From contig OZ005654.1 in the NCBI GenBank assembly GCA_963930645.1, positions 41,532,686 to 41,596,685 of the forward strand: 64,000 nt of DNA, written 5' to 3'. Of the stretch, positions 35,570 to 47,200 are shown piece after piece. The stretch comes from Salticus scenicus. Taxonomy: Eukaryota > Arthropoda > Arachnida > Araneae > Salticidae. Under the pieces are notes generated by a model. It did not search any database. It saw only the letters and a program-made list of their open reading frames with translations, and was not told where the DNA came from. Both the position numbers and the translations under genes were made by a program. Numbering within the stretch: position 1 is the stretch's first letter; every line of letters starts with the position of its first letter.

Positions 35570-36481
35570 TTTAATGAAGAGCTGGGATGGAGATATCTAA
35601 TATGAAGCGGCCATGACGTACAGCGTAGCAGGTTCACTCAGCTCCGTAAAATGTAGCATGAAGTCATTTTCCATTTAGAAAATTACATTTCTTTATTACT
35701 CTTATAAGATATATATAATGCATTTTTGAACAAAAACGAATGAGTAGATTCGCAAACATTCATGATGAAGAATTTCAGTTTATTAAATAGAGAGACATCG
35801 AATGAAGAATGGAAGCCATTTTGATATACTTTTCTAAACCGAAAGCATTTCGACATTTTTGACTCAAAGATAAAAAAATAACATCTTTACAGAAAGACAG
35901 ACAGCAAGCTAATTAATTTATTTCGCCAAATCTCATTGGCATCAAAAATCAAGTTGGCTGAACACATTTTAAATTTATATCTGGTAAACCTAAATAATAG
36001 TTAAAAGATTGGCTAAAAATTAAATTACGTCATATGATGTGATTAAATTTTGTCAGGTGTCCAGAATTTGGCTAAAAGTGCAAAATCAATTGATAAAAAA
36101 ATATTAGAAATTATTTTCAGCTATGATGATTCAACGGAATCTATAAACGTTTGATTGGAGACAGGAAGCTACAATAAAAAAAATCGTCTGCGGTTTTAAA
36201 GCATAAAACGAATGGGTTTCTCTTTCTTTGATATTTTATTTAATTATTACTTGATGAGATTTAGAGCAGGAAAAAGAACAATAAATTATATGAAATTACA
36301 GATTAATGCAATAGAAATAAAAATAAAATAGCATACGCGAAATAAACAAAATTGTATTAAATTCTTTTAGGATAAGAAATATAATGTTTGCTTGTATTAT
36401 AAATAAATAAATAAAATGTAATTTATATTATTATTATTATTTTATTTTAAAAAGGGATATGTGATGTTTTTCAACATCACA
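35570..36481 (-). repeat. 5' LTR (912 bp)
   Basis: No difference from the 3' LTR seen by eye. As the upstream copy on the minus strand it would carry the element promoter. Confidence 0.93.
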
Positions 36482-36486
36482 ACATC
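36482..36486. repeat. Target-site duplication ACATC (right)
   Basis: Second copy of the 5-bp duplication at 27112-27116. Confidence 0.85.
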
Positions 36487-36489
36487 CCT

Positions 36490-36945
36490 AAAACGTTTTG
36501 GAAACAAACAAATCAAAATCAACTTATCACAATTTTTATTAATAGGAATTTGGCTAGCCCTTCATATCTGACAGATGCTTACTAGTTTAAATAAATAAAA
36601 TTTTGTTACTAAAATCATTATTATCATGATATCTATTATGGATTTTTTTTTTTTTTTTTTTCTTTTTTTTAGGATGTGGTTTTTATACATTAATATTATT
36701 TTTTTCGACTGTAATTCTAAAGATAAACAATGTGATGTATTAGTGTTTAAAATTCTGATATTTTTGAAGTACAACTATTGTAACTCCACAAATATCGTAA
36801 ATATTAATAATCAGTTTTATTTTTAACTCGTATTAAACGCTATCTGATGTAACAGTAAAACAAAATTGACAATTTCAAATGCCTCCTGTAATATCACGCA
36901 CTAAGAATTGTTTATGCAGAAGTTTATCATCTGTTTGTATTATTG

Positions 36946-36980
<35 letters not shown>

Positions 36981-37424
36981 CAGAATGTTGAAATTCAATA
37001 CAATTATTAAAAAAAAAAGAAAAAAAAATTCTTATTAAATGCATCAGAGTTTAAAATAGACCTGTATATATATATTTCCTCTTTGAAAATGAAAACTATT
37101 AAACAAATATTTTAAACACACACACACAAAAAAGAGAAAGTCTATAAGTTCCTTAGTTTTTCTTAAATTATTTTATTTTGGTAATTTCCTTTTAAGCCTT
37201 TTTCTTTCCAATAAAAAATAAAGCCCCCCCCCCTTTTTTTTAATTTATTTAGAAATGCATGTTAAAATTTGTATTAAAAAATTTTAAATCCTTTAAAAAA
37301 ATTTCAAAACTTAACCTTTTTTATATTAGAAGAATTTTTTAATTCATTCAATAGTAAACAAAAATGTATTTATGTTAAGATAAAAAAAATCTTTGTTTTT
37401 ATTGCAAAACGCTTTAATTTGACG

Positions 37425-37468
<44 letters not shown>

Positions 37469-38080
37469 CCTTTTAAATTTTATTTAAATTGTTCTTTTTC
37501 TTCTACAATTCCTATTTCACTTCTGTTCTCTTTTCTTTTACCTCTTCTATGTTGTACAGAATTTAATCTCATTGAGACATGTGTGCAGTCATTAAAGGCA
37601 AAAGTAATCATCAACATACGCTTAAAAATGAATAAATGAAAATAAATAAAGCAATTAACATCTATATATGTCTCTAAACTTAGTGTGTTTTTCAACTGAA
37701 AATTTCTCCCGTTGCCCCCCCCCCCCCCCCTTTTTTTTTTTTTTAAATACCGAAAATATTAAAAACGAACTTAAAATGATATTGAATTAATGAAAAGGAG
37801 GATTGTAAATATTTATTTAGCCTCAAATTTTCAAAAACGTAATATTCCGATAAACTTCAACAAAGACAATGCCAAGATGTAGGTACCTTTTACTGACACT
37901 TTAAACAATTTAACTCTTTGTGATGGACGTATCCTGAGACAATATTTGCAGCGAGCTAAGGTAGCTTAGGGGGAGGAAGTTGAAACAGATTTACTAGCTT
38001 GTTTCAATGATCAAAATGAAAATTAATTTAATTTAGAAGTTCATTTATTTATTTGACCAGTAAAGAAAAGGACTCGATAG
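36490..38080. other. AT-rich spacer, no gene seen
   Basis: Long poly-T (36950-36975), (AAT)n at 37424-37467, and poly-C followed by poly-T at 37716-37744. Frames at 36562-36774 minus and 37480-37695 minus are low-complexity. Confidence 0.6.
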
Positions 38081-38089
38081 CTCCATAAT

Positions 38090-38261
38090 CAGTGTTGCAA
38101 AATTCTGGAAATTTTTTTATCCGATTTTAATGAAATAATTTTGAAATATGATATTTGAAATACACGATAGACTATTAATTTTTGATGTGATTAAGCAAAC
38201 ATTACAATTGAAAAAAAGTGGTTGATATTGAATTAAAAAGTCCCTAAAATTAGCAACACTG
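38090..38261. mobile_element. 172-bp hAT-type MITE
   Basis: Terminal inverted repeats CAGTGTTGC...GCAACACTG, flanked by a perfect 8-bp duplication TCCATAAT (38082-38089 and 38262-38269). The CAGTGTTGC start and 8-bp duplication are hallmarks of hAT elements. The intact duplication suggests a fairly recent insertion. It is non-coding. Confidence 0.88.
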
Positions 38262-38529
38262 TCCATAATCCCTCCTTGACTACCCTCTTGCTTTTTACAT
38301 ATATTTTAAGAAAAATGCTTATTTTATATAACGTTAATAATTATTGTTCTTATTTTTCTGCGTAAAGTGAAAATATAGCAAATATAATACATTTCACTTT
38401 TTCTTATATAGGATAAAGAATTTGAACTCTCGTCTACCAACGTTTGTAGCGCAATTTTCTTGAATAGCTTTTTCTTATAACACTGCTGATACAATGAATA
38501 GCTCAGTGTGTTATTTTTCACTGGTATAT

Positions 38530-38770
38530 ATTACAATCTTCGGCCCGATTAATGAACTGTACTCAGCATTTCCTGATAAACTTTACCCCGCAATATCAAA
38601 CCACCTTATCTTATTCGGTGTATCAGGTCGTTAGTCACCCAGAAATAGAATGAGAGAGAAAGTGAAAGAGAAACCTATACCCTGTTTCGATAACCTGCTG
38701 AAAGGGAATAGAAATCTTCTATTGAACAAAGCCCCACAAAGCCATAAACTATAAAAGTATTTTCGAAGAA
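38530..38770. other. Higher-complexity block, unassigned
   Basis: Less AT-rich than its flanks and without simple repeats, but with no clear frame, splice sites or terminal repeats. It could be a regulatory element, an old exon or an unrecognised repeat. Confidence 0.3.
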
Positions 38771-39099
38771 AGAGATTTTATGCCTATAATTTATTTATTT
38801 ATTTATTACATAACTAAAAATGTTATTCAAGTAGGAAAATAAAACCTCAGATTCAATGTAAATTTTAAATTTCCTTTTTTGAGTATTATTAAAACCGGAA
38901 TAAAATACGTGAAAAAATGGGTGTTAATGTCTGATTCCAGGAACTTACTTACATTATCATTTTGTTTTCCAGTTTTTATTTGTTTACTGTGCTTTTTAGT
39001 TAACCTTACTTTATTTATTTTTTTTTTCCTTTTAAATATTCATTCCTTTTATTAACTTTTTCTTTTTTTGCATTTTAAAACATTTACCTTTTCCTTTAA

Positions 39100-39340
39100 C
39101 CCTTTGCCGGTCCAATTTAATTTCACTACTGTGGTCAGTGATGCCAAATTTGGAATCTTTTTAATTCAATATTCACCACTAAATTTTAACTGTAACGGTT
39201 GCCTAATCGCTTCAAAATATATTCGTTCATTATATATATCAAATATCACGCCTCAAAATTATTGGTGGTAGCTGAATAAACGAGTTCCTTAATTTGGAAA
39301 CACTGTTTAGAATGCTTTTGAGCGTTAGGCCGGTAAAGGG
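39100..39340. mobile_element. 241-bp piggyBac-type MITE
   Basis: Ends CCCTTTGCCGG and CCGGTAAAGGG are inverted repeats with one mismatch, and both sides are flanked by TTAA (39096-39099, 39341-39344). A CCCTTT-type terminus and TTAA duplication are specific to piggyBac-like elements. The interior frame at 39068-39271 crosses the element boundary and is not a gene. Confidence 0.85.
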
Positions 39341-39404
39341 TTAACTTGCCCCTTTTACAAATTTTATGCATTGCCGCATTCACGCTCTATCGAAGTCTTT
39401 CTTT

Positions 39405-40691
39405 TTTACTTTCTCTTACCCATAGATTAGACAGAGTATCAAAAATATTGTCACGTAGAGAAGAGCCAAAGAGGAGCCAAAGGGAAGAGCCAAAGGGAAC
39501 ACTCGAAGTGAAGTAACAAACGTAGTTTATTAGCGGAACAAACTTACAATACAGCTACACTTGGCTGAGAACATACTCAAACTGAGGAACAAGTCACTTA
39601 TATACAATATTCGAATATTCTAGAATACAAAATTAACATAAATTAGAATATTCTAGAAACTGCTAGAATAGGAAATTAAATATGCAAAGATAATTATAAG
39701 AATTTAGAAATAATTATTTAGAGTCTGTAGATTTACATGCCCCCGGCTAGAATCGAACCGAGGCCGTTTGGGAGACAGTCCAACGACATACCTTTACGCC
39801 ACGGCGGCTGCGAAGAATGCTGACTTTGTGGCAATATTGTTTAGGGATTAAATTTTTTAAATTGTGATTTTTCTATATTTACATGTTTTAGGGCTCCCTG
39901 AACTCGAAGATCATGTTGTTCTTAGCAGTTTGTGTGTGTGTGTTGTTAGCATAAATCAAGAACAAATACGTAATAGCAAGAAGTTTAAACTCGGTATTCT
40001 AAATTTTTCTTATGTAATAATGTTACTTGATACACTTTTATTTTCTTTATCGTACAAATGGTTTGTTTAAAGGGATCTACGAAAATATTTACATACATTA
40101 CGTCTATGAACGAAATTTCTGTTAACTACAATTCACATCTTTTGACTGCACTAAACAAAATGAAACCAACGTACACTATTTATATCCACAAAAACATGTT
40201 TCACATAGAACACTGTATAAAAGTATTCCTGCTTCGTTTACAGGGCTACACAAAAGGATATGGATATATTACTGCCATGTTTGGAAATTGCTTGAAGAGC
40301 ATTTTAAGTTTTTGTTAAGTATTTATTGATGTGCTAAGATTAAGTACATTGTTTGGTACGTATGTAATATATAGATAAAATTACTCAAAATTGATCCAAT
40401 AAATTTCAGAGTGTGATGTGGTCGGAAATTCTCAGACAAATATTCAAATAAATTTTGAAATTTAATAGCAGCCTTAGATATTTTATATATGTATCAACAA
40501 TATTCAAACGTAGGTTGAGGGGTTTGTATGCCCCCTCACACCCACAGTTTTGTCAACTGAAGAATTTTATAAAACTATTTTAAACTACTGCTTAAAATTT
40601 CAGAACTATTTAGATACAAATTCTATAACATATTGTTACGCTTATACTAGTGTATGGTAAGAGAAAGAGGTGTGAATGGTATACCAGATTA
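39405..40691 (-). mobile_element. HINE-like element, copy C, with an insertion
   Basis: Minus-strand copy. The 5' side at 40660-40691 has the conserved CTCTTTCTCTTACC and ACCATTCACAC lead-in. The 3' subterminal arm ACTTTCTCTTACCC lies at 39408-39421, with a degenerate hairpin partner. Internal blocks (40060-40250) match 59700-59890 and 62390-62560. The interior from about 39450 to 39850 is foreign and contains GAAGAGCCAAAGG short repeats and a tRNA-like sequence. Confidence 0.6.
39738..39808 (-). pseudogene. tRNA-like sequence, probably a SINE head
   Basis: On the minus strand there is an A box TGGCGTAAAGG and a B box GGTTCGATTCT, and outer 7-bp arms GCCGCCG/CGGGGGC that pair with one mismatch. 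The anticodon arm cannot be folded convincingly and the T stem is poor, so this is not a functional tRNA gene. It may be a tRNA-derived SINE or tRNA pseudogene within the insertion in HINE copy C. Confidence 0.45.
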
Positions 40692-40821
40692 CACATATTG
40701 AATGATAAAGCGCAATGCCTAGTTATATCGGACTGAAACATTTATTTTATAGAGTGCGTTTTGGCAGCTTATTGTATGAGCTTACAAGGGTATTATTCTC
40801 CATTATTAAGCACTCTCTTAA

Positions 40822-41056
40822 ACGCGATTGTCCAGCTAGCGGTCGAGAGGTTCTTCCCTCGAAGCTGATAGACGTAAGGTGCCGAGTTCGATCTCAGATC
40901 ACGCTCGTCGGCCTATCCTTTCGAAGTTTTAAGTGGTTTTCTCCGAAATTTGTGTAAATACTAGGATTTTTCAGAAAGACCTCCCGTGAAGGGCAGTTAC
41001 CTCCCCCCCCCCTCCCCAGCCCTAGGACCCTGACCTTAATCTTATCACCGAACCGC
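40822..41056 (+). mobile_element. tRNA-derived SINE, copy 1
   Basis: A tRNA-like head has a B-box-like GAGTTCGATCT (40884-40894). A body follows with GTTTTCTCCGAAATTTGTGTAAATAC, split here across 40931-40962, a CTCCCGTGAAGGGCA hairpin, a C-rich run and CCCTAGGACCCTGA. The same order appears inverted at 55744-55966. The 5' half of the head is too diverged to name the parental tRNA. A pol III internal promoter is implied. Confidence 0.6.
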
Positions 41057-41059
41057 ACC

Positions 41060-43410
41060 TTAAATATTATTATAAATTAATGATAATTTAAAATAAAAAT
41101 TAAAGTAAAACTTTTATATTAACTACATGTAACAGGTAAAAGAAAGTTATATAGAAAAACTTCACAAAAATGTGTTTAATATGTATTAACGTTCAGAGAT
41201 TACATATTATCAGCATGTTTATTTATGGTTAATTAACAATTTATAGCACGTGACAGCTGTTTGGGTCTGTCTATGTTATATATCATTGACTAAACAAATG
41301 TGTCTAAGTAGTAATACTCAAATCAACATCGAGCATAGCGTATTTAAATCGATTTTTTCTTTGATCTAACATGTTTCAGACGAACATGCCTAAAACTTTT
41401 ATGAAAAATTTAAGTTTTCCGTATAAATTATTCATTTGGGAACAATTTTTGGTATGTTTTTATAATGCAGAATTTATGGTTGATAATTGCTTATTTATAT
41501 GAGCAAGCACAAGAAGATATTAAATGAAAAATATAAAACATATTTTTTTAAATCGAAAATGTACTTTCAATTGATTCAGAAATTATATTATTATTATTTT
41601 AATATATATATATGTTGTTTCTAATCAAGAAAAAAATCATTTCCAGATTTCTTCTTGATAAATCAAAGAGATTTTTGATAAGTTTTTCTTAAAGTCGTAC
41701 AATAGTATGAACGGTCCTACATCTGCATTTTCTTTGGAGGAAAAACTAAAATGAGAATCTTTTGCAATTTTTCAAAGACTAGGGCAATAACAATAAATTG
41801 CTGCTTTTTGCCATTTTTTGAACACTTACTATAAAGATAATAAACCACTCCCACTATGCTTTTATTTTTTATTTTTATTTATTTATTTATTTATTTATTT
41901 TTTTCACTCTCTATTTGACTTTCTTTAGCAAAAGGAAAGGGGAAACGTTGAAATTAAATCTGGTAGATGATAGTGAGGATTAATCAACCTTAAGCATGAA
42001 AATTACTTCTAGCGATAAATAAGAGCTTAAAAGAAAAAAGAAAAAGAAATCTGTATAACTTTATCAGGAAAATATCCGTATCATGCTTGTTATAATTCAA
42101 AGCCATAAATGCTGAGGTATATGAAGTATATTATGAATACTGCTGTTTAGAAGTACCCAAATTTTGTGTTATGCATGAACATTGGATGAGTAGAGTTTTT
42201 AACAGTAAGGTAATTAAATATCGCATTTTGAACGATTCCGTGCTATAGAGGCTAGGATATAATTAACATCTAAATAGTTAAGCATTCTACATATTAGATA
42301 AATACTTAATAAATCCAAGGTTATTATTAATATTAATAATCTTTAAAACATAGTAAAAGCCGAGCAACAGATTTGAGATCAGTGAAACCCCATAGACCAA
42401 TAAGAATAAAATTTCATCAAATTAAAATTACTTGTGAAGACTGATTGTTCATTATTGAAGCAATTAATTTTACTTTTTGATTTTTGAAACAATAAATTTT
42501 ACAACTTGAAACTTGCCTTTATATTATTCCTAGATAGTTGCTATTTAAATAATGTTGCCTGTGCGCTATTTATATATATTTAATCTGTGAATTAATTTTT
42601 GAGTACAGCTAGAACATTCTTTACATTCAAGAAAAAGGTACGCTAGATTAAGTTATGTAATGAAAGATGAATAATACGACTAGTATATAATACAATAGTA
42701 ATCGGCACTGTACGGGAAAAAAAGAAAGTTGGAGTTTACTGTATTATGTACAGTCAATTTTTTAGGCAAAGCAGGAAGGTAACAGTATGTACTCATTTAT
42801 AAACAAATAAACCCCTTTTATTTTTAAGTTTAACCCTCTTCCCTCCCCCCTCATCCTCACGACGAATAAATAAATAAAATTAAGTAAAACAAAATAAAAC
42901 ATAAAGGGCTAAGTCCCAGTCTCACTAGTTTTAATCGTTGATTTCTTCAGTCACTTAATCTTGGGATTATTGATTGATTAATAATTAATTCTATTTTCAT
43001 GATTATTTATTGATCAATCAGTACTTGTATTATCATGAATACGTAATCTTTAATTGCAAAATTTACAGAAAATGGTTGATTAATCTATGTATAATTCGCG
43101 ATTAACAACTGATTAATCCTAAGTGTCTAACCGATTGCATTTTGTCCTATACTGCCTAAATTAGCGGTATATATACTTTATATTTACTCCAATTCTCGAA
43201 TGCTTTTGTTTTACAGTATAAATGCAGTTTAAGAATGAAGTGGTGCATATGTCGTTTTTTTATATTTAATGTACCGTTAAAATGTTGTGCTTATACAGTA
43301 AAAGATCAAACGCCACAAGTATAGTAAAATTTACGGTTTTTATGCTAATATTTTACTTTTTTTTTTTTTTTTTCAGTGTATTGAAAAAAATAATGCCTAA
43401 AAAATTAAGT
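41060..43410. other. AT-rich spacer, no gene seen
   Basis: Simple (ATTT)n at about 41868-41900. A cluster of GATTAATC-like palindromic motifs at 42940-43120 is noted. No open frame worth naming. Confidence 0.55.
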
Positions 43411-43417
43411 AAATTAA

Positions 43418-43634
43418 CCCGCCAGCGCACGGGTGGGAAAAAGACACAATTTTCTTTCAATATTTGAATGGTTACAGTATAACACCCACAAAATAAAATC
43501 ACACAATAAAAAATACGAAGTATAAATTTTACGTTTCTTATAATTTTTTTTCTCAGAATATATAAAATCTTTCTCTTACATTGCATTCTAGTAAATAAAA
43601 TGAATCTCACAGACCCCACCCGTGCACTGTCCGG
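43418..43634. mobile_element. 217-bp piggyBac-type MITE
   Basis: Inverted ends CCCGCCAGCGCACGGGTGGG and CCCACCCGTGCACTGTCCGG (three mismatches) are flanked by TTAA (43414-43417, 43635-43638). The GC-rich ends contrast with an AT-rich centre. The overlapping frames at 43282-43467 and 43353-43619 minus cross its boundary and are discounted. Confidence 0.8.
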
Positions 43635-43639
43635 TTAAG

Positions 43640-44391
43640 TTTAATATAATCCATTTAAAATTGGATTCACCCCTCTTTAAAAACATCCTCTTGAATCGCT
43701 TCTTTCTGTTATCTGTGATATGATCTTATCACTATGTATATAATGAATGAATTTGCTTTTGTTCAAGTAAACGAATATTGTATTTCTGTATACATATTAT
43801 TTATTTATTTTATTTTATTTATTTATTGTGATACGTTTTGAAGTTCTAAACACTACTTGTAGACAGCTATATATTAATCATATATATATATTTTTTAGCT
43901 GAATATTTTAAGAAAATTATAGACTATTTTGGCAAGATAACAAGAAGGGCAAATTCAATTGATCAGAGACTGTTTAAAGTACAACCTCTTTATATTGTAA
44001 TGAAAAAAAAAAAAAAAATGATAGAAGTTATCGTTTGATGAATATTTTTTCATGTTGAAAGATTTTGAATATTGATGATACTGATAAAGTTATTTAATTA
44101 AACAAAGAAAATAATAATAATAATAATAATAAATAATTTAAATAAGAAATCATACTTAGAAATAAGAAAAGTTATATATCGAAAATGCTAAAAAATAAAT
44201 TTATATAACTCAGCAATGTATTGCGCACGCGTTAAAGAACAGTTATATAACCATTTATACCTTTTCTCATGTATTTATTAAAATTATTTCTTGTTAGTTT
44301 TAATTTTTTAATTATTTTTTCGGTTTTTGTGTATTATGGTGGCATTTCATTATCAATTTTTATACATTCTAGAACTTTGCTACAATATATG

Positions 44392-44425
<34 letters not shown>

Positions 44426-44447
44426 ACGGTGGTCTATATATATGTAT
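43640..44447. other. AT-rich spacer, no gene seen
   Basis: (ATTT)n near 43799-43828 and poly-A at 44393-44423. A short frame at 44269-44460 runs into the poly-A tract and is not credible. Confidence 0.55.
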
Positions 44448-44548
44448 AAAGTGTCCTTGAATTCATGGGCTAAATTTTAATGGGAAATAGGGCACTTTAT
44501 AAGGATTCTCAATTACGTAGGAACCTATGTCCCCAAACGTCATTTTAA

Positions 44549-45368
44549 CCCTTTAAGAACGGGATGATTTTGCGTGGATATGGGCATGACACTCCAATAT
44601 TGCATTTTTTAAAAAGTTTTTACATGCTAATCTATATAACATTTCTCTAACGTGGACCAGTTTCAATTATTTTTTGTCGAAACGATACGATACGTGAGGA
44701 TAAAAAAAAATAATATTTATACAAGGACAATATTTAAGCATGCGGATTTAGCTCAATGGACTAACAAAAAAAAATGACGACATTTGAAACACAATCATAA
44801 AATATATAATCAAAATAGGAATTACTTTACTTTATTTTATTTATTTATTTTTAAACAAGAAAAAAAAATTAATAAAAAGTCATCGCCAACATGACGACAA
44901 AAATTTAAAAGGCGTCGTGGGAAATAGAACGCGGAACTAGACGTCGTGGGTATTAGAACTGCACTGCCTGTGGAAGTATGAAAATTGAGTCGTGAACCAT
45001 GAATTTTATTTGGAAATCTTTCTTTGAATGATTTTGGTTTCACTATTGTACAATATTAACTTGGTTTTATTAATAATTTGGCTTCTGGTAAATTAGAATT
45101 TTAATTAGGTGGTGAAATTGGTATAACATTTATGAGTTTCAAATTTTAAAGGTAAATAAGAAAGTGAGAATATTTCGCACGGGTTTGCTAGTATTTAAAT
45201 AAATAAATAAATTCTGTTTTTATCGATGTATTTTATCGCAATGATTGTAATAATACGCACATTGTGCAATAATACGAACATCCTGAATAATGCTTGCAAA
45301 CTTATAAATTTACACAGTGGGCAAAGTTAGTAGTACAAAGTAGCGCAAAATATCCAGTTCTTAAAGGG
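44549..45368. mobile_element. 820-bp piggyBac-type element nested in the outer MITE
   Basis: Ends CCCTTTAAGAAC and GTTCTTAAAGGG are perfect inverted repeats continuing imperfectly through ATTTTGCG. TTAA flanks both sides (44545-44548, 45369-45372). It inserted near the centre of the outer palindrome. The interior contains a Helitron-like segment, so the original was shorter. No transposase remains. Confidence 0.78.
44880..45191 (+). mobile_element. Helitron-like 3' end nested in the piggyBac-type element
   Basis: The plus-strand 3' end is CTAG (45188-45191) followed by T, with a hairpin GTGAGAAT/ATTTCGCAC (45164-45180) 7 nt upstream. The body matches 1099-1392 inverted. The 5' end was not found; it may start anywhere from about 44700. 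Confidence 0.55.
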
Positions 45369-45479
45369 TTAAAATGATGTTTTGGGGACATGGATTCCTA
45401 TGCTGTTCTGAATCCTTATAAAGTGCCCTATTTCCCCTTAAAGTTTGGCCCATGAATTCAGGGACACCCTGTATATATA

Positions 45480-47070
45480 CACTATGAAAACCTTTTCGAA
45501 CATTGCACAGGAAAAAAAGATAAAAGACACAGAAAAAATTGAAAAAAAAAAAAAAAAAAGAGAGAGAATACAAATGATTAAAGCATACAATATCAATGCT
45601 TTTGATTGAATATTGTATGGAAAATAGATGTAATTTCTGTGACTCTGTAAGCCTAATTGGCAAAAACGTTTATTGAGACCCTATCTATATATGCTGAGAT
45701 TTATTTTAAAATATATTTTCCCTGTGTAACGAAGTTACGATACCTTATCTCTGTTCTTTAAGTTTCCAACATTTTAATTTTAACAACTATTTTAATGGTA
45801 CGGATAGTAATATTAAGAATAGTTTTGATTTTTACAGCATTAAAAGTATTACCTGCTATTTGTATAGAAAAAGCTAATAAATTATATAAATTGTACTTTA
45901 ATGCAATATTTTTATTTTAAACTTTAACTTTATGTGTTTAATGTACTTTTAAAAAAATTTTCCGTTGAATTTATTAAATTCGATGATAATAATAATAATT
46001 ATTATTATTGTTATTATTACTATTTACATAATTTTGCTTTTGTTACGTAATAGGAACAAAAAAAAAAAAATACAAAACTAATTAAAATAAAATTGCAGTC
46101 TTTTAATTTGTATTTAATTATCTATTTATTTCTTTTATTCTAGATTTTGGGTAAAAATGGTTCCAATTGTAATTTTTTTCAATAAGCATAAGATTTGAAA
46201 TTCATTAATGATCTGTAAGATAGGGAAAAAAAAAACTTGTTTTCCAAAATTAGCCCTTTTAGTGTACAAGTAAATGAACTAATTGAAATCACATTTACGA
46301 AATTCTTTAACATAAAAAAAATATATATATAATTTAAGTGAGGATAGTTTAACAGTTTTAAATAAGCGACGAGAAAAGGTAGCGCTTCTAATGAACTTAC
46401 ACTTCATCCTCCAATAAAAATAATAGCTGATCGTCGGGCTGAAGACGCTCATTTTGCATCCATTATCCAACAGCGGAGTCAATTCAGTTGGTCGCACGTT
46501 ACATCCACCTTCGCATACCCTCGCTTTCTCTCTCTCTCTCTTTTCTTGGCGGTAGATTAACAGCGGGCGGACACAAAAAATCGATTGGTGGAGGATTACT
46601 CTTCCCAGTATCACAATGAATCGCCCATAATCTACTCATAAATAGATGTATGTAAATGTAGAAGTCAAAAGAATGTATGTTAGGATTGATTATCACCAAA
46701 ACAAGCATTCATTTAAACTCTACAAGTCTTACTGGAATGCCATAGTTCGTTTCCCGATTGGTACTTCAGAGATTATAACGAATAATACTATAATAATACC
46801 AAAAGATTGTCAAATTTGACAAGCATAAAATGAATCTTGTTATTGTAACAGAAAATTACAGCCACACTAAATCTATTGAAGTTTTATTTTACTCATATAA
46901 ATAACTAGTTTGAAATTTCATTATTTAGTAAATATAATTTACGGAAATAATTTAGAAAAATGTATTTTTGCTTTAATTATTTTAAAAACAGTTTATTATT
47001 CTGAGTTATTGTGTGATATGAATACATTTTACTCTTAAAAGATAAAGTTTTAGATGTATTTCGTTTTATG
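45480..47070. other. Spacer with one mixed-composition island
   Basis: 45480-45660 resembles 15105-15290 (both about an ATTGTATG...GGAAA segment), a minor repeat. 46380-46620 is less AT-rich and includes a (CT)n run at 46526-46540; a minus-strand frame crosses it (46279-46614) with no recognised domain. Possible regulatory or exon sequence, unproven. Confidence 0.4.
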
Positions 47071-47075
47071 TTTAA

Positions 47076-47200
47076 CTAGTCGGTCTTCGCCCGCCGAGCG
47101 ATCAATGTTTTCAAATGTTATCTTATCCAAATAAGAAACATTGGTCAAATGCTGTGATAAACAACAACAAATAATAATAATAATAATAATAATAACAATT
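47076..47200 (-). mobile_element. Possible Helitron 3' end
   Basis: On the minus strand there is a CTAG end (47076-47079) followed by T, with a short TCGG/CCGA hairpin (47080-47083 with 47094-47097) around a GC-rich loop directly upstream. The body to the right is AT-rich and not matched elsewhere, so this may be a different family. Weaker than the 60069 example. Confidence 0.35.

Larger units (their letters stand above)
27117..36481 (-). mobile_element. Complete Ty3/Gypsy LTR retrotransposon
   Basis: The 9365-bp element runs 36481 to 27117 on the minus strand: 5' LTR, leader, gag, -1 frameshift, pol, 1.1-kb 3' non-coding region, polypurine tract, 3' LTR. Domain order protease-RT-RNase H-integrase places it in Metaviridae. 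No env-like frame exists. No stop or frameshift interrupts gag or pol, the LTRs look identical and the target duplication is perfect, so the insertion is recent and may be active. If the gene starting at 21215 extends this far, the element lies in its intron in antisense orientation. Confidence 0.95.
44448..45471. mobile_element. Outer MITE split by a nested insertion
   Basis: Arms 44448-44548 and 45373-45471 are inverted copies. The right end CAGGGTGTCCCTGAATTC is followed by TA; the left end is slightly eroded. Without the insert the element would be about 200 bp and almost perfectly palindromic. The ends and TA flanks suggest a mariner-type MITE. Confidence 0.7.

Noticed and set aside
44740..44762. 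GCGGATTTAGCTCAATGG, like the 5' end of a tRNA-Phe
   Set aside because: Only about 18 bases match; no anticodon arm, B box or 3' acceptor strand follows.
46279..46614. 111-codon minus-strand frame as a gene
   Set aside because: It includes a (CT)n-derived Arg/Glu run and has no recognisable domain or splice context.
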